The position numbers and the translations under genes are program-made. A stretch of DNA of 38,103 bases from a virus. Shown one piece after another: positions 6,782 to 15,905 of this stretch. The DNA is taken from the IMG/VR virus record IMGVR_UViG_3300001242_000057, positions 1 through 38,103 of that record. One strand, written 5' to 3'. How positions within the stretch are numbered: position 1 is the stretch's first letter; each line of letters opens with the position of its first letter. The notes under the pieces were generated by a model that saw nothing but the letters and a program-made list of their open reading frames with translations, had not been told where the DNA came from and made no database searches.

Positions 6782-8905
6782 ATGGCAGAGAAATCTCTTG
6801 CTAAGCAAATAAGGGAAAAATTTCTAAAATATCAATCTTCAAGAGCAAAATGGGATGTTTCAGCTCAGGAGGATGAAGATTTTAAAAATGGCAATCAGTG
6901 GAGCGCTGCGGCAGTGGCTGAATTAACAGCTAGACGGCAATCCCCGATAGTCGTTAATGTTATTGCTCCCACGGTTGAACAGGGTGTAGCCTTGCTAACC
7001 ACAAACAAACCACGATTCACTTCCACAGGACGAGACGATTCAGATACCAAAACTGGTAGAATTTTTGCAGATATATTATCTTATGTATGGGAAATATCGG
7101 ATGGCAATAGAGAACTAAAAACAGCGATAGAGGACTATTATGTTCGAGGTTTGGGTTATCTTATGGCTTATTCTGATCCATACTCAGATTTTGGTAAAGG
7201 TGATGTAAAAATTTGTTCACTGGATAGTTTTGATGTTTACGTTGACCCCTCCTCTAAAAAAAGAAACTTCAGCGATGCTGATTCAATTATAGTTTCTCAG
7301 ATACTCACAAAGGCCGAATTAGAAAGAAGATATCCAGATTTTAAGCAATGGTCAGAAGCCAAAAGAGAAATGGATATCGATAATGGTCCAGGTTCGCTTC
7401 GTTATGACTTAATGGAAATTGGGAATGTTGCTAACGATTTAGACACTGACAAGTATCGTATTATCGATATGTATTCTAAGATAAAGAAAAAAGTTCATAG
7501 AGTTTTTGATCCTATGACTGTTTCTGAAAGAATTTTAAATGATGAACAATATCGAGAATATTTAGGACAGCCAGCCTTTATAGCTCAAGCTCAAGATGAG
7601 GTACGTGGCATATCAGACCCTAGAGAGGTTGCAGAAATGGGGGCTATTTATGATCGTACTGGCGGAACTTTCCACATCGACCAACAAGGTCAGATGATAC
7701 CAGGTCCAGGAGACCCGCTTACCACAACAACACTTAAACCAGTTTTAATCAACGATCTCTTAGAACAAGGCTTTTTAAAATATTTTTATGTTTGGGCAGA
7801 TAGAATTAAGAGAGTTATTACGATTGGTGATGTTCTATATTATGATGGTATTATCGATATAGAAGGCTACCCAATAGTACCATTAGTCAATAATCACAAA
7901 AGAAATCCATATCCATTTTCGGATGTTAGAAAAAGCAGAGGATTACAGGAGTATATTAATAAAACTAGAAGTTTAATTATAGCTCATGCGTCTTCATCTA
8001 CTAACGTTAAATTGTTAATGCCTAGAGGCGCAACCGATAGGGATATGCTAGAAGAACAGTGGGGAAGATCGGGTACTGCAGTAATAGAATTTGATGGAGA
8101 GATTGGTCAGCCTATTGTAGCTGGCCCAATAGCATTGCCTAATGAACTTTATAAAAATGAGGCAGATGCCAAAAGAGATATTGAACTGATTTTTGGTATT
8201 TGGAGTATGATGCATGGGGAACCAGGCTCGGCACCAGATAGTTTTAAAGGTACGGTAGCATTAGACGAAATGGGCCAAAGGCGTATTAAGTCAAAGAAAG
8301 ATGATATCGAAGCCTGTATAAATCAGTTATCGAAAGTTTGTGTAGAGTTAATTCAGCAAACATATACAGACGAAAAAGTAATTAGACTGCTTCGACCCAA
8401 TAACGCACCTAAAGAAGTTTCCATTAACCAAAATATTTATGATGATGTTACTGGAGCTTTATTGGGTAGAGTGAATGATATTACAATTGGCAAATATGAT
8501 GTAATTGTGGTGTCGGGTTCTATGCTTCCGTCTAATAGATGGGGCGTTTTGCAGCATTATTTAGATTTATATTCTGCAGGAATTATAGACCAGGTAGAAG
8601 TACTAAAGAAAACAGAAGTGGCGGATGTCGAAGGAGTTCTTCAAAGAACTGGACATCTACAGCAATTACAAGCAGCTATGGAAGAAGCTTCGCAACAAAT
8701 ACAAGAGTTACAAGGCGATTTACAAACCCTAACTCGCGAAAACCAACATTTGATGCAGAAAGCAGAATTAGAGAAATTCAAAGCTAAACTTGCAGAAGCG
8801 GGTTCAGCAATACAGCATGCCTCGGCATTATATAATGAGAGGCTAAACGATGACCTTGCAAAGCGCAAGGAATTCAAAAAGAACCAAGAAAACAAATCAA
8901 AATAG
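6782..8905 (+). CDS. portal protein, P22-like
   Basis: The 707-residue protein opens with a helical segment and the pattern DFKNGNQWSAAAVAELTARR then QSPIVVNVIAPTVEQ, characteristic of the P22-like portal family. It continues through a clip/wing region with D-Y-Y-V-R-G-L-G-Y, SFDVYVDPSSKKRNFSDAD and a crown-like C-terminal coiled coil (about 620-700, QLQAAMEEASQQIQELQGDL). Portals form the dodecameric ring at the capsid vertex that docks the terminase and the tail. Start ATG 6782 follows TATGGAGTAAT. It is first in the P2 operon and directly before the scaffold. The length matches this family (about 700). Confident. Confidence 0.9.
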   Translation: MAEKSLAKQIREKFLKYQSSRAKWDVSAQEDEDFKNGNQWSAAAVAELTARRQSPIVVNVIAPTVEQGVALLTTNKPRFTSTGRDDSDTKTGRIFADILSYVWEISDGNRELKTAIEDYYVRGLGYLMAYSDPYSDFGKGDVKICSLDSFDVYVDPSSKKRNFSDADSIIVSQILTKAELERRYPDFKQWSEAKREMDIDNGPGSLRYDLMEIGNVANDLDTDKYRIIDMYSKIKKKVHRVFDPMTVSERILNDEQYREYLGQPAFIAQAQDEVRGISDPREVAEMGAIYDRTGGTFHIDQQGQMIPGPGDPLTTTTLKPVLINDLLEQGFLKYFYVWADRIKRVITIGDVLYYDGIIDIEGYPIVPLVNNHKRNPYPFSDVRKSRGLQEYINKTRSLIIAHASSSTNVKLLMPRGATDRDMLEEQWGRSGTAVIEFDGEIGQPIVAGPIALPNELYKNEADAKRDIELIFGIWSMMHGEPGSAPDSFKGTVALDEMGQRRIKSKKDDIEACINQLSKVCVELIQQTYTDEKVIRLLRPNNAPKEVSINQNIYDDVTGALLGRVNDITIGKYDVIVVSGSMLPSNRWGVLQHYLDLYSAGIIDQVEVLKKTEVADVEGVLQRTGHLQQLQAAMEEASQQIQELQGDLQTLTRENQHLMQKAELEKFKAKLAEAGSAIQHASALYNERLNDDLAKRKEFKKNQENKSK

Positions 8906-8940
8906 TAAACCCTTAATAGGCTACTATAACAGGAGATTAT

Positions 8941-9897
8941 ATGGCAGTAAATGACTTCAATGAGATACCTGAAGACTTTAGCTTCTTTTTAGATGTTGAA
9001 GATTCGACACCAGCAGCTAAACCCGATGCTCTCAAATCTGAAGATCAAGATGACGTTCCAGAGGTCGCATCAGTAGGGACACCCGTAGAAGAACCAGAGG
9101 ACGCTCCGGTAGATGACACGGCTCCGACAGAAGACAGCAATGAGAACAACCCTCCTGCACCAGAGGGAAAGCCACAAAAAAATGATGAGGTGCGTTATGA
9201 ATTTTGGCAGAGCGAGGCAACCAAATATAAGCAAGAGCTCGAAAAGCTTAATCCTTATGTGGACATAGCCAAATTCCTCAAAGAAAATCCAAATGCTTTA
9301 GATGCAGTTAATAATGTTCTTTCACAAGACATTAAACCAAAAGCTCAGGAAAGACCTGATGTAACCAACACAATACCAGAACCTAAAAAACCAGAACCTC
9401 CTCAGAGGCCAGAAGGTTATAATAGGTCTGATTTGTTAGACCCAGATTCGGCTACATCTAAATACGAGGATGCCCGTGCTCAATATCAAATAGATATGAT
9501 TAATTATTACGAGCAAAAAGAAAATTTCAAAGAAACCCAGCGAGCTAGGGCTTTTCAAGAAGAGCAGAATAGACTTGCTGAAACTCAACGTAAAGCAGAA
9601 TTTGATAGACAGTTATTGGCAAACGGATTGAAACCCGAAGAAATTGAAAGATTCTATAACGTCATGAACGATCCTAGATCGGTTGACCCAAAGAATGTTA
9701 TCTCATACTTTAGAGTTTTAGAAGGAGCTAGTACTCAATCTAACAATCGGCAAAATGAGTTTGAAAGACAACAGAAAAGAGCGTCAGTTCCCCCTCCAGC
9801 AGGCTCAGGCGGTGGTGGCGAAGCTCCTAAAACTCTTTCGGAAGAGGAAATGTTCAATAGTGCTCTCTTATTCGCAGGAAATAAAACTAGGAGTTAA
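8941..9897 (+). CDS. capsid scaffolding protein
   Basis: The 318-residue protein has an acidic, Pro-rich disordered N-terminal third (many D/E, then PPAPEGKPQKN), a helical coiled-coil centre rich in Glu, Gln and Arg (NFKETQRARAFQEEQNRLAE) and a Gly-rich linker before a short helical C-terminus (LSEEEMFNSALLFAG) that would contact the capsid protein. Composition and position between portal and major capsid genes are diagnostic of tailed-phage scaffolds, which guide prohead assembly and then leave. A GGAGATT ribosome-binding site precedes ATG 8941. No protease motif is seen, so it is scaffold alone. Confidence 0.82.
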   Translation: MAVNDFNEIPEDFSFFLDVEDSTPAAKPDALKSEDQDDVPEVASVGTPVEEPEDAPVDDTAPTEDSNENNPPAPEGKPQKNDEVRYEFWQSEATKYKQELEKLNPYVDIAKFLKENPNALDAVNNVLSQDIKPKAQERPDVTNTIPEPKKPEPPQRPEGYNRSDLLDPDSATSKYEDARAQYQIDMINYYEQKENFKETQRARAFQEEQNRLAETQRKAEFDRQLLANGLKPEEIERFYNVMNDPRSVDPKNVISYFRVLEGASTQSNNRQNEFERQQKRASVPPPAGSGGGGEAPKTLSEEEMFNSALLFAGNKTRS

Positions 9898-9900
9898 TAA

Positions 9901-11211
9901 ATGTCAGCAAAAAATCTTGGTGCTTTGGGCGTTCTGTTTAATGAACGTAGAGATTTCTTTATCTCCCCTCAGGTTACCAAAGAATTCTTCGCATCTGTAA
10001 CACCCTTATTCACATTAGCTATGGATCAGGGCGTTGACACTAATCTGAAAGACCCTTTGTTCAAGATGTTTTATCATCGTGACCCTTGGATTGATCAGTA
10101 TTTCACCGCTGGTGGCTCAGCTACTATCGGGGCAGACAATACAGCAGTTGCTGTTACTATCGCTGCTTCATCTATCGTTGGTCTTGCCAATGAGGGTGGG
10201 AATACTGCAGATAGTTCAATGAAAGGTTTACAGTTTGAAGTATGGGATTCTACTAAAACTACCAGAAAAGGCGTTGTGTTAGCAATTGATACCGTTAGCG
10301 GACAAGCAGCACAACTAACTTTCAAAAATCAATCTCCAAGTGCTATCTCTGTTGTTTCTGGTGACTATTTTATAGTTGCTGGTGATGCTAGAGGTGAGGG
10401 AACTGAAAGTCCTGAAGCATGGGCGGATGAATTGAGTGTGATCTTTGGTTCCACACAAATTTTTAAAACACCTATTGAAATAACAGGTACTTTATACGAA
10501 GCGGCTTTACGTGGTTATTCTGATGAATTAGCTAGACTTAGAGTTCAGAAACAGAAAGAGCATAAATTCCATATTGAAAATGCATTATGGAAAGGCGATT
10601 CTGTTATGGGTCTTGGACTTGGCTCAGGCGAAACATTAGATGATTCTGCTAGAACAGACGTTGATGGCAATAAAGTAAGAACCACAATGGGTATAATCAC
10701 TGCTATTAATAGATACGGCAATACATCCGGTGACGAACAGAATGTATTTACAATTAATAGAACTGATTACAATTATGGCAATTTACAAGAAGACCTTGCA
10801 AAAGTAATGCAGTGGGATTTTGAGAAAGGTATGCGTACAGCAATGTGCGGTATGAAAGCTAAAAACTATTTCTCGAATCTTGCTAACAACCAAGGTTTTG
10901 TTGGAAAGTCTGGATGGCAAGTAAAAGTAGGCGATATCAAGAAAGATACGCTTGGTTATGATTTTCAAATGCTAGAAACACCTGCTGGCATTTTGAAATT
11001 AATCTATGCCCCAGCTTTAAGAAAACAGTATGATGGACATATGATTGTCTTGTCTCCAGAAGACTTGAAAATTAAACAATATCGTCCTTCTAAATTTCAG
11101 GCTAATATTAAAACTGAAAATGCATATGACGGTGTTAAAGACCAATACTTTAGTGATTTAGGAATTGGTTTAACTAATATTGACAAATTTGCATTATTCA
11201 AAGTTGTATAA
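9901..11211 (+). CDS. major capsid protein, SU10/DUF5309-type HK97 fold
   Basis: The 436-residue protein lies immediately after the scaffold with AGGAG 6-8 bases upstream of ATG 9901. The segment TLYEAALRGYSDELARLRVQ followed by KQKEHKFHIENALWKG is the long spine-helix signature of the SU10/DUF5309 branch of HK97-fold capsid proteins. The part between about 85 and 165 (Ala/Val/Gly-rich with repeated strands) reads like an inserted surface domain. No N-terminal delta domain is evident, consistent with a separate scaffold. It should be the most abundant virion protein. The family is assigned by eye, the role with high confidence. Confidence 0.9.
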   Translation: MSAKNLGALGVLFNERRDFFISPQVTKEFFASVTPLFTLAMDQGVDTNLKDPLFKMFYHRDPWIDQYFTAGGSATIGADNTAVAVTIAASSIVGLANEGGNTADSSMKGLQFEVWDSTKTTRKGVVLAIDTVSGQAAQLTFKNQSPSAISVVSGDYFIVAGDARGEGTESPEAWADELSVIFGSTQIFKTPIEITGTLYEAALRGYSDELARLRVQKQKEHKFHIENALWKGDSVMGLGLGSGETLDDSARTDVDGNKVRTTMGIITAINRYGNTSGDEQNVFTINRTDYNYGNLQEDLAKVMQWDFEKGMRTAMCGMKAKNYFSNLANNQGFVGKSGWQVKVGDIKKDTLGYDFQMLETPAGILKLIYAPALRKQYDGHMIVLSPEDLKIKQYRPSKFQANIKTENAYDGVKDQYFSDLGIGLTNIDKFALFKVV

Positions 11212-11230
11212 CTATAACAAAGGAGAATAA

Positions 11231-11611
11231 ATGTCTTGGGTAAAAGTAGGAGCAAATAACGTTCCTTGTCAAAAGGAAGTTATAACACTCCCAGCAGAAG
11301 CAGGTTCTGCATATTCTAGCGTTATAGATTTTGTTGGGCCTAATGAGTTGAAGGATAATAGATATGTCAATATAACTTTTCAGGCTTCAGCAGTATCAGG
11401 AACTAATGTTGATTTGGCTTTATTTGGTAGTGAAACCACAGATTCGGCAGATGCCGTTGATACTGGGTTCTCTATCGCAGCTTTGACAGATGCGACAGTG
11501 TTGTTAAAGAATATAAATCTCAATCAATATGGTTTCCCGTACTACTTTATTAAGTATACGGCAGACGCAGACGAAAGTTCAAATACTCTTACAATAAAAG
11601 TATTTGGTTAA
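11231..11611 (+). CDS. probable small head (decoration-like) protein
   Basis: ATG 11231 follows an AAAGGAGAATAA ribosome-binding site. The 126-residue product is predicted all-beta with alternating hydrophobic strands (RYVNITFQASAVSG, VDLALFGSETTD, SNTLTIKVFG) and no membrane segment. Position straight after the major capsid gene and before an intrinsic terminator suggests it is made in comparable amounts, as for head decoration proteins. A minor head or connector role is also possible. I recognise no named family, so the function rests on position and beta-rich character. Confidence 0.6.
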   Translation: MSWVKVGANNVPCQKEVITLPAEAGSAYSSVIDFVGPNELKDNRYVNITFQASAVSGTNVDLALFGSETTDSADAVDTGFSIAALTDATVLLKNINLNQYGFPYYFIKYTADADESSNTLTIKVFG

Positions 11612-11617
11612 TTTAAT

Positions 11618-11643
11618 GGGGGAGGTCAACGCCTCCCCTTTTT
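11618..11643 (+). terminator. intrinsic terminator after the capsid genes
   Basis: GGGGAGG (11619-11625) and CCTCCCC (11632-11638) form a perfect 7-bp GC-rich stem with loop TCAACG, followed by TTTTT (11639-11643): a textbook rho-independent terminator. It begins only six bases after the stop codon at 11611. The following gene starts at 11660 with no promoter visible between, so it probably acts as a partial terminator that lowers expression of the tail genes relative to the capsid. Confidence 0.9.
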
Positions 11644-11659
11644 ATTATATGGAGTTTAA

Positions 11660-12994
11660 GTGGGTACATTTTTACAAAGAATAGAAGGCTATATAGGAAC
11701 TCTATCAGATACTAATTCATTGCAAAATTGGTTAGACGCTGGTGTTGCTTTGGTCGTAGAGGCCTCTAAGCCCGACAAATTAAAAAAATTGATTAGAGAC
11801 GTAACGGTTGAAAGTGCTGGGCTTTCTGTTGCTGGTCTCAAGATTCTAGGTGCTCACAAAGCGAACATCGGAGCTCGCGAGGCACCATATACATTAAAAG
11901 CAAAGCTAGAAGACACTGCTTCGATTTACAAAGCCACTGCTACCGATCCAGCATATTGCATAGGCAATGGTAAAATTTTTGTTATACCAGGTGGTGGTAC
12001 AGCTATCACGGTTACATATCCAACAGTCACTTCCGCCTCTAGTGATATTACAGAGTTTGAAGCAAATCAAGAGCAGGGAGTGGTATTATATGCTGCCATC
12101 CAGGGGTTAAACCACAAAGCACAACTTGCTATTACTGCAAATGATGCTTTAACGGTAACGGTAGAGGATATCCCAACTGCACCTTCTTTGAGTGACTTAG
12201 AGTTAGCTTTAGTGCCAACATCTTATACATCTGCCTCTGTAGCAGACGCAATAACTTCTTCCGGCACGTATACGCCAATTGTGGCTGTCGGTGATTTAAC
12301 ACCACCTACAATATCTGCTAGCGTGATCACAACACTAACTAGTCCACCAACATACACTAAAGATACTACGACTTTTGATTTTACCGATGCAGACGCAAGA
12401 CTTGCTAATGATGATTCAGAGTTAACACAAGCAGAATTGATGCGAGTCCAAACTGAGTTGGCAACGATTAATAAAGCGATACAGGATGAGTTGAATGAAT
12501 TTAGCAAAGATAGTGTTATTTTCCAAGGGGAATTACAAAAAGCCGTCCATAATAGCAACCAAGCTTTACAAGCGTCTATCGAACAATCACAAGCAACGCT
12601 AAATGCCAATATCCAGAATTTAAGAAAAGACTTAGAAATTGCTGTGGCTGATGCTAGAAATGCATTAGAAACAGAACTCTTTAATACTGGCAAAAGTGTA
12701 GATGTAGAGCTAGCTAATTTAAGAAAAGATATGGAAGTGGAGTTACAGAACAAGATTAAAACCCTTGAATCTGATTTCTTTGATTCTAAAAATGCTTTAG
12801 AGGCAGCTTCTCTTAATAATGAGTTTGCACTAAAACAATTTGCAGCAGAAGTTCAAGCTTATTCAGCAAAAGTAATGGCAAATATACAGGCTTTTCAGGG
12901 AAGAATTCAAAACAAAAGTCTTACTATACAATCTTACATAGGTCTTGGACAGAGCTTAAGAGAAGAATTAAAATTAATTTTGGAGACACTATAA
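11660..12994 (+). CDS. virion structural protein with long C-terminal coiled coil
   Basis: GTG 11660 with GGAG at 11651-11654 starts this 444-residue protein. The N-terminal half (1-190) is mixed alpha/beta and contains EANQEQGVVLYAAIQGLNHK, the type of segment seen in structural proteins next to phage head-tail adaptors. The C-terminal half (about 250-444) is one long coiled coil with two related segments beginning NLRKDLEIAV and NLRKDMEVEL. Between them lies a Thr/Pro-rich linker. It could be a head-tail connector component or a fibrous appendage. It overlaps the adaptor gene by one base (TAATG), suggesting coupled translation. The family name is unknown to me. Confidence 0.65.
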   Translation: MGTFLQRIEGYIGTLSDTNSLQNWLDAGVALVVEASKPDKLKKLIRDVTVESAGLSVAGLKILGAHKANIGAREAPYTLKAKLEDTASIYKATATDPAYCIGNGKIFVIPGGGTAITVTYPTVTSASSDITEFEANQEQGVVLYAAIQGLNHKAQLAITANDALTVTVEDIPTAPSLSDLELALVPTSYTSASVADAITSSGTYTPIVAVGDLTPPTISASVITTLTSPPTYTKDTTTFDFTDADARLANDDSELTQAELMRVQTELATINKAIQDELNEFSKDSVIFQGELQKAVHNSNQALQASIEQSQATLNANIQNLRKDLEIAVADARNALETELFNTGKSVDVELANLRKDMEVELQNKIKTLESDFFDSKNALEAASLNNEFALKQFAAEVQAYSAKVMANIQAFQGRIQNKSLTIQSYIGLGQSLREELKLILETL

Positions 12995-13542
12995 TGACAG
13001 TAAAAAACTTAATTGAGCTTATACAGAGTTCTGCTCCAGAATTAGGCGAAACGCTATGTTTGATTGAAATTAATAAAGCTCAGAAAGAGTTTGTAAACGC
13101 CACTGGCATTCTAAGAGATGAAGAAACCTTTGACTTTGATGCATTTTCGGATGGGAGTATAACATTAACTGGAACACCAACGGAAATATTAAAAGTAGAG
13201 TTGGTTTCTTTGACACGTTCCTTTAAAGTTCCATTTGAAAGAGATGGACAAACAATTACTTTTGATACTGCTTTATTGAATTTGGGCACGTTTACAGCTT
13301 TAAATATAGCTTATAGAAAAGACGCAGGTACAATAGATGCTTTGACGGATGAGTTGGAGATACCAGAACAATTTCAGGAAGCCATTGCTTGGAGAGTTTT
13401 ATGGAAAGCAGGTCTAAGAGGAAGTAAGGAGAGGATTATTTTTTATAAATCAGAGTGGAAAGAGGCGGTACGTGATGCAAAGATATATGCTAATGTACAA
13501 AGCGGTTCCAGAACTATTAACTTCGAACAATACGGGTTTTAA
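12994..13542 (+). CDS. probable head-tail adaptor protein
   Basis: The 182-residue protein opens with an alpha-helical part (LIELIQSSAPELGETLCLIE, then INKAQKEFVNATGIL), passes through a beta segment (GSITLTGTPTEILKVELVSL) and ends in helices (PEQFQEAIAWRVLWKAGLRG, YKSEWKEAVRDAKIYANVQS). This pattern is typical of adaptors that bind below the portal in short-tailed phages: helices pack around the portal clip while the C-terminal arm reaches the ring. Position between connector-like and tail genes agrees. It has no catalytic motif. I am fairly sure of the role class but not the exact family. Confidence 0.65.
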   Translation: MTVKNLIELIQSSAPELGETLCLIEINKAQKEFVNATGILRDEETFDFDAFSDGSITLTGTPTEILKVELVSLTRSFKVPFERDGQTITFDTALLNLGTFTALNIAYRKDAGTIDALTDELEIPEQFQEAIAWRVLWKAGLRGSKERIIFYKSEWKEAVRDAKIYANVQSGSRTINFEQYGF

Positions 13543-13543
13543 T

Positions 13544-13834
13544 ATGGGGACTATGGAGGCAAACGAGATAAAACAATTTATTGTTAGCGCGATAAAAGAA
13601 GAGACAAGTAGCATTAAAGAAGAAGTTAAAAAGCTACATGTCATTACAATAAAAGATTCTGATGGGTTTGAAAAAACAATGAATCGCGATGATTTTTTCC
13701 AACTACTTCACGATAGAGGCAGTATACGATTTAAGAAAATTGTAAAATATGCTTGGGATTGGGAAAGATTAGTACAGTTTTTACTAACGCTTAGTACGTT
13801 AGGTGGAGTAATTTATTTATATATTAAGGGATAA
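13544..13834 (+). CDS. small membrane-anchored protein, 96 aa
   Basis: ATG 13544 lies two bases after the adaptor stop; in-frame ATG codons upstream from 13472 would overlap the adaptor by 71 bases and are less likely. The 96-residue product has an amphipathic charged helix at the N-terminus (IVSAIKEETSSIKEEVKKLH), a short loop, and a single C-terminal transmembrane helix (LVQFLLTLSTLGGVIYLYI). This layout (coiled-coil cytoplasmic part, one C-terminal membrane segment) is seen in small phage lysis-associated proteins, and the endolysin and holin genes lie about 1 kb downstream. Its role could be holin-like or virion-associated; unresolved. Confidence 0.65.
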   Translation: MGTMEANEIKQFIVSAIKEETSSIKEEVKKLHVITIKDSDGFEKTMNRDDFFQLLHDRGSIRFKKIVKYAWDWERLVQFLLTLSTLGGVIYLYIKG

Positions 13835-13836
13835 CA

Positions 13837-14904
13837 ATGATCTCAGATAACAAATATGTTTTAAATAACCTAGAATCAGATTTAGGTTTAGAGGTTTCGG
13901 CTAGTAAGGTCTGGGGAATTACTCCAGTTACACTGCTGGGCTATAACACTGATTTAGATAGCGCTGGAGCAGAAGATGTATGGGATGGCGGGGGTACTTA
14001 TACTTTTGGTACCACTGCAGAGGAGCTCTTCATTTCAAGCTCTAGCGCAAGCGATACTACAGAAGTAACGGTTACTGGATTAGACGCTAACTACATTGAA
14101 CAAAGTGTCGCAGTAACATTAGTAGGTCAAACAAAAACTAGGGTTGGTACTACTGAAACATTCAGAAGAATCAACGGTTTAGAGATGAGCACAGTAGCAG
14201 ATAATGTCGGTGATGTTTATGTATATGCTAATGGCAATGTAGCTCAAGTAGACACAATTACATTAACGGGTACAGCAGGAACAGCAGACGTAACTGTAGC
14301 AGGCGGGCTAACCAAAACAGCGACATTCAATACCGATCTAAGCACAACAGCAAGTGATTTTGTTACAGCGCACGCTGCCGCTTACTTAGCTGAAGACATA
14401 GTTGTAACAAGCGATGCGGAAGACATTATTTTTACAGCGAGTGTAGCTGGTACTGGTTTTGATAGTCCGGTTATAACTAACGCTACAGGTGATTTGGCTG
14501 GTTCGGTTGCGAACACTACTGCCAATTCAAATGGGGTGTCTTCGGGAGTTCCTGCAGTAGCAACGCTTATTAGAGGTAAGATTAATGCCGCAGAGAATAA
14601 GACTTATACAAGTGTTTATACTGTTCCTGCAAACAAAACATTGTTCTTAAAAGAGCTTTTAATAGGAGAGTCTTCTTTAGCGACTGGCGTGGTGGCTGTT
14701 ACACTAAAGGCTAGAGAATTAGATAATAGGTTTAAAGATGTTGGCAAGTATGCTTTAAAGGCAACAGGAGATTCATTATGTAAAGTTGTGTATGAGATTC
14801 CTAAAAGCTTCCCAGCTAAAACAGATTTAAAAATAACAACAACAACTTCGGTAGATAATGCGTCTATAGTTACAGAGTTAAATGGATTGTTGAGGGATAG
14901 TTAA
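13837..14904 (+). CDS. virion structural protein with inserted beta domain
   Basis: The 355-residue protein has an outer frame of beta strands split by a Gly/Thr/Ala-rich insertion at about 138-235, which starts DTITLTGTAGTADVTVAGG and continues TASDFVTAHAAAYLAEDIVV. After it, the parent domain resumes with ENKTYTSVYTVPANKTLFLK, a strand pattern frequent in phage head or tail structural proteins. Removing the insertion would leave one continuous beta domain. There is no signal peptide or enzyme motif. It shares its last base with the endolysin start (TAATG). Structural role is likely; whether head fibre or tail is not clear. Confidence 0.65.
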   Translation: MISDNKYVLNNLESDLGLEVSASKVWGITPVTLLGYNTDLDSAGAEDVWDGGGTYTFGTTAEELFISSSSASDTTEVTVTGLDANYIEQSVAVTLVGQTKTRVGTTETFRRINGLEMSTVADNVGDVYVYANGNVAQVDTITLTGTAGTADVTVAGGLTKTATFNTDLSTTASDFVTAHAAAYLAEDIVVTSDAEDIIFTASVAGTGFDSPVITNATGDLAGSVANTTANSNGVSSGVPAVATLIRGKINAAENKTYTSVYTVPANKTLFLKELLIGESSLATGVVAVTLKARELDNRFKDVGKYALKATGDSLCKVVYEIPKSFPAKTDLKITTTTSVDNASIVTELNGLLRDS

Positions 14905-15479
14905 TGGCAGATTTTTTACAAGCATATAACAAAACGATGAGCCATGAGGGTGGTTATAGCTTTGATCCCAACGATGCGGGAGGAGAGACCTATAAAGGTG
15001 TTTCTCGTAGGGCTCACCCTAATTGGTTTGGTTGGCGAGTGGTAGATGAAGCAAAGAAGTTTAAAGATTTTCCTAATAATTTAACCAAAAACAAAGATTT
15101 GCAAGATTTGATTTTAGAGTTTTATAAAGACAAGTTTTGGGATATTTTAAATTTAGATCACTATTCGCAAGAGATAAGCGAAGAATTATTCGATACTTGC
15201 GTAAACGTGGGTGTCTTTAGAGCCGTAACTTTTTTGCAATCTACTATAAATTTATTAAATAGAAATGGTCAAAAATATGATGATATTGTTATTGATGGTA
15301 AGTTCGGCCCTAATACAGAAAAGTATTTTAATTTGTGTCTGCAAACCAATACGGAAAAATTAATTTTAAATGTTCTTAACGGCTATCAAATAAAACACTA
15401 TATTACCTTGATGGAAAAAAATCCAACTCAAGAAATATATATAGGATGGTTTAATCGAGTAGAAATAACGAGGAGTTAA
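14904..15479 (+). CDS. endolysin, GH108 lysozyme with peptidoglycan-binding domain
   Basis: The 191-residue protein begins with the GH108 signature MSHEGGYSFDPNDAGGETYK (catalytic Glu15), then GVSRRAHPNWFGW and KFWDILNLD, matching the N-terminal lysozyme domain. Residues about 110-175 (TFLQSTINLLNRNG, VIDGKFGPNTE, GWFNRV) match the PG_binding_3 domain usual in this family. It cleaves peptidoglycan during lysis; the target is the thin Gram-negative wall. There is no signal peptide, so it needs the holin encoded immediately downstream. Start ATG 14904 overlaps the previous stop. Family and catalytic residue are clear. Confidence 0.93.
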   Translation: MADFLQAYNKTMSHEGGYSFDPNDAGGETYKGVSRRAHPNWFGWRVVDEAKKFKDFPNNLTKNKDLQDLILEFYKDKFWDILNLDHYSQEISEELFDTCVNVGVFRAVTFLQSTINLLNRNGQKYDDIVIDGKFGPNTEKYFNLCLQTNTEKLILNVLNGYQIKHYITLMEKNPTQEIYIGWFNRVEITRS

Positions 15480-15480
15480 A

Positions 15481-15897
15481 ATGTTAGAATGGGTTAAAGC
15501 CCTAGTTACACCCATCACAGATTTGATTGACGATTTATTTACGTCAGACGAAGAAAGAGATGAGGCTAAAAGAAGATTAATGTTGGTAGAACTAGAAATG
15601 CAAATTAAAGCCCAAGAGATAGAGGCTAAGATTGTCGAAGCAAAGAAAGATGTTATGGTTGCCGAACTACAACAAGGTGATAACTATACCAAAAGAGCTC
15701 GACCAACGGTTGTATATGCTGGACTAGTTGCTTTATTTTTAAACCACATATTGTTGCCATGGGTTACTTTTTTTACAGGAAAGGTTCTCCCCACTATAGA
15801 ATTACCAACTGAGTTTTGGTTTGCTTGGGGTGGCGTAGTGGGTGTGTATGCGTTTACCAGAGGCCAAGAAAAGATACAGGCTTCTAAAAATAAATAA
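15481..15897 (+). CDS. holin of the 3-TM/GTA family
   Basis: The 138-residue product has a short hydrophobic N-terminal segment, a long charged amphipathic helix (DEERDEAKRRLMLVELEMQI, then KAQEIEAKIVEAKKDVMVAE), the conserved NYTKRARPTVVYAGLVALFL and two C-terminal hydrophobic helices ending WFAWGGVVGVYAFTRGQEK. This is the GTA_holin_3TM pattern. Holins of this family make the inner-membrane hole that releases the endolysin. It starts one base after the endolysin stop, so the lysis pair is co-expressed with tail genes rather than in a separate cassette. The length is typical. Confidence 0.85.
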   Translation: MLEWVKALVTPITDLIDDLFTSDEERDEAKRRLMLVELEMQIKAQEIEAKIVEAKKDVMVAELQQGDNYTKRARPTVVYAGLVALFLNHILLPWVTFFTGKVLPTIELPTEFWFAWGGVVGVYAFTRGQEKIQASKNK

Positions 15898-15905
15898 GGA
15901 TGGTA

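Noticed and set aside
12223-12753. Long minus-strand open frame (176 codons) opposite the coiled-coil structural gene
   Set aside because: It is antisense to a well-supported plus-strand gene with its own ribosome-binding site; its Ser/Leu-rich composition is the usual antisense shadow of an Ala/Glu/Gln coiled coil.
13472-13543. In-frame upstream start codons for the small membrane protein
   Set aside because: They fall within the adaptor gene and would add a peptide with no Shine-Dalgarno; ATG 13544 begins two bases after the adaptor stop.
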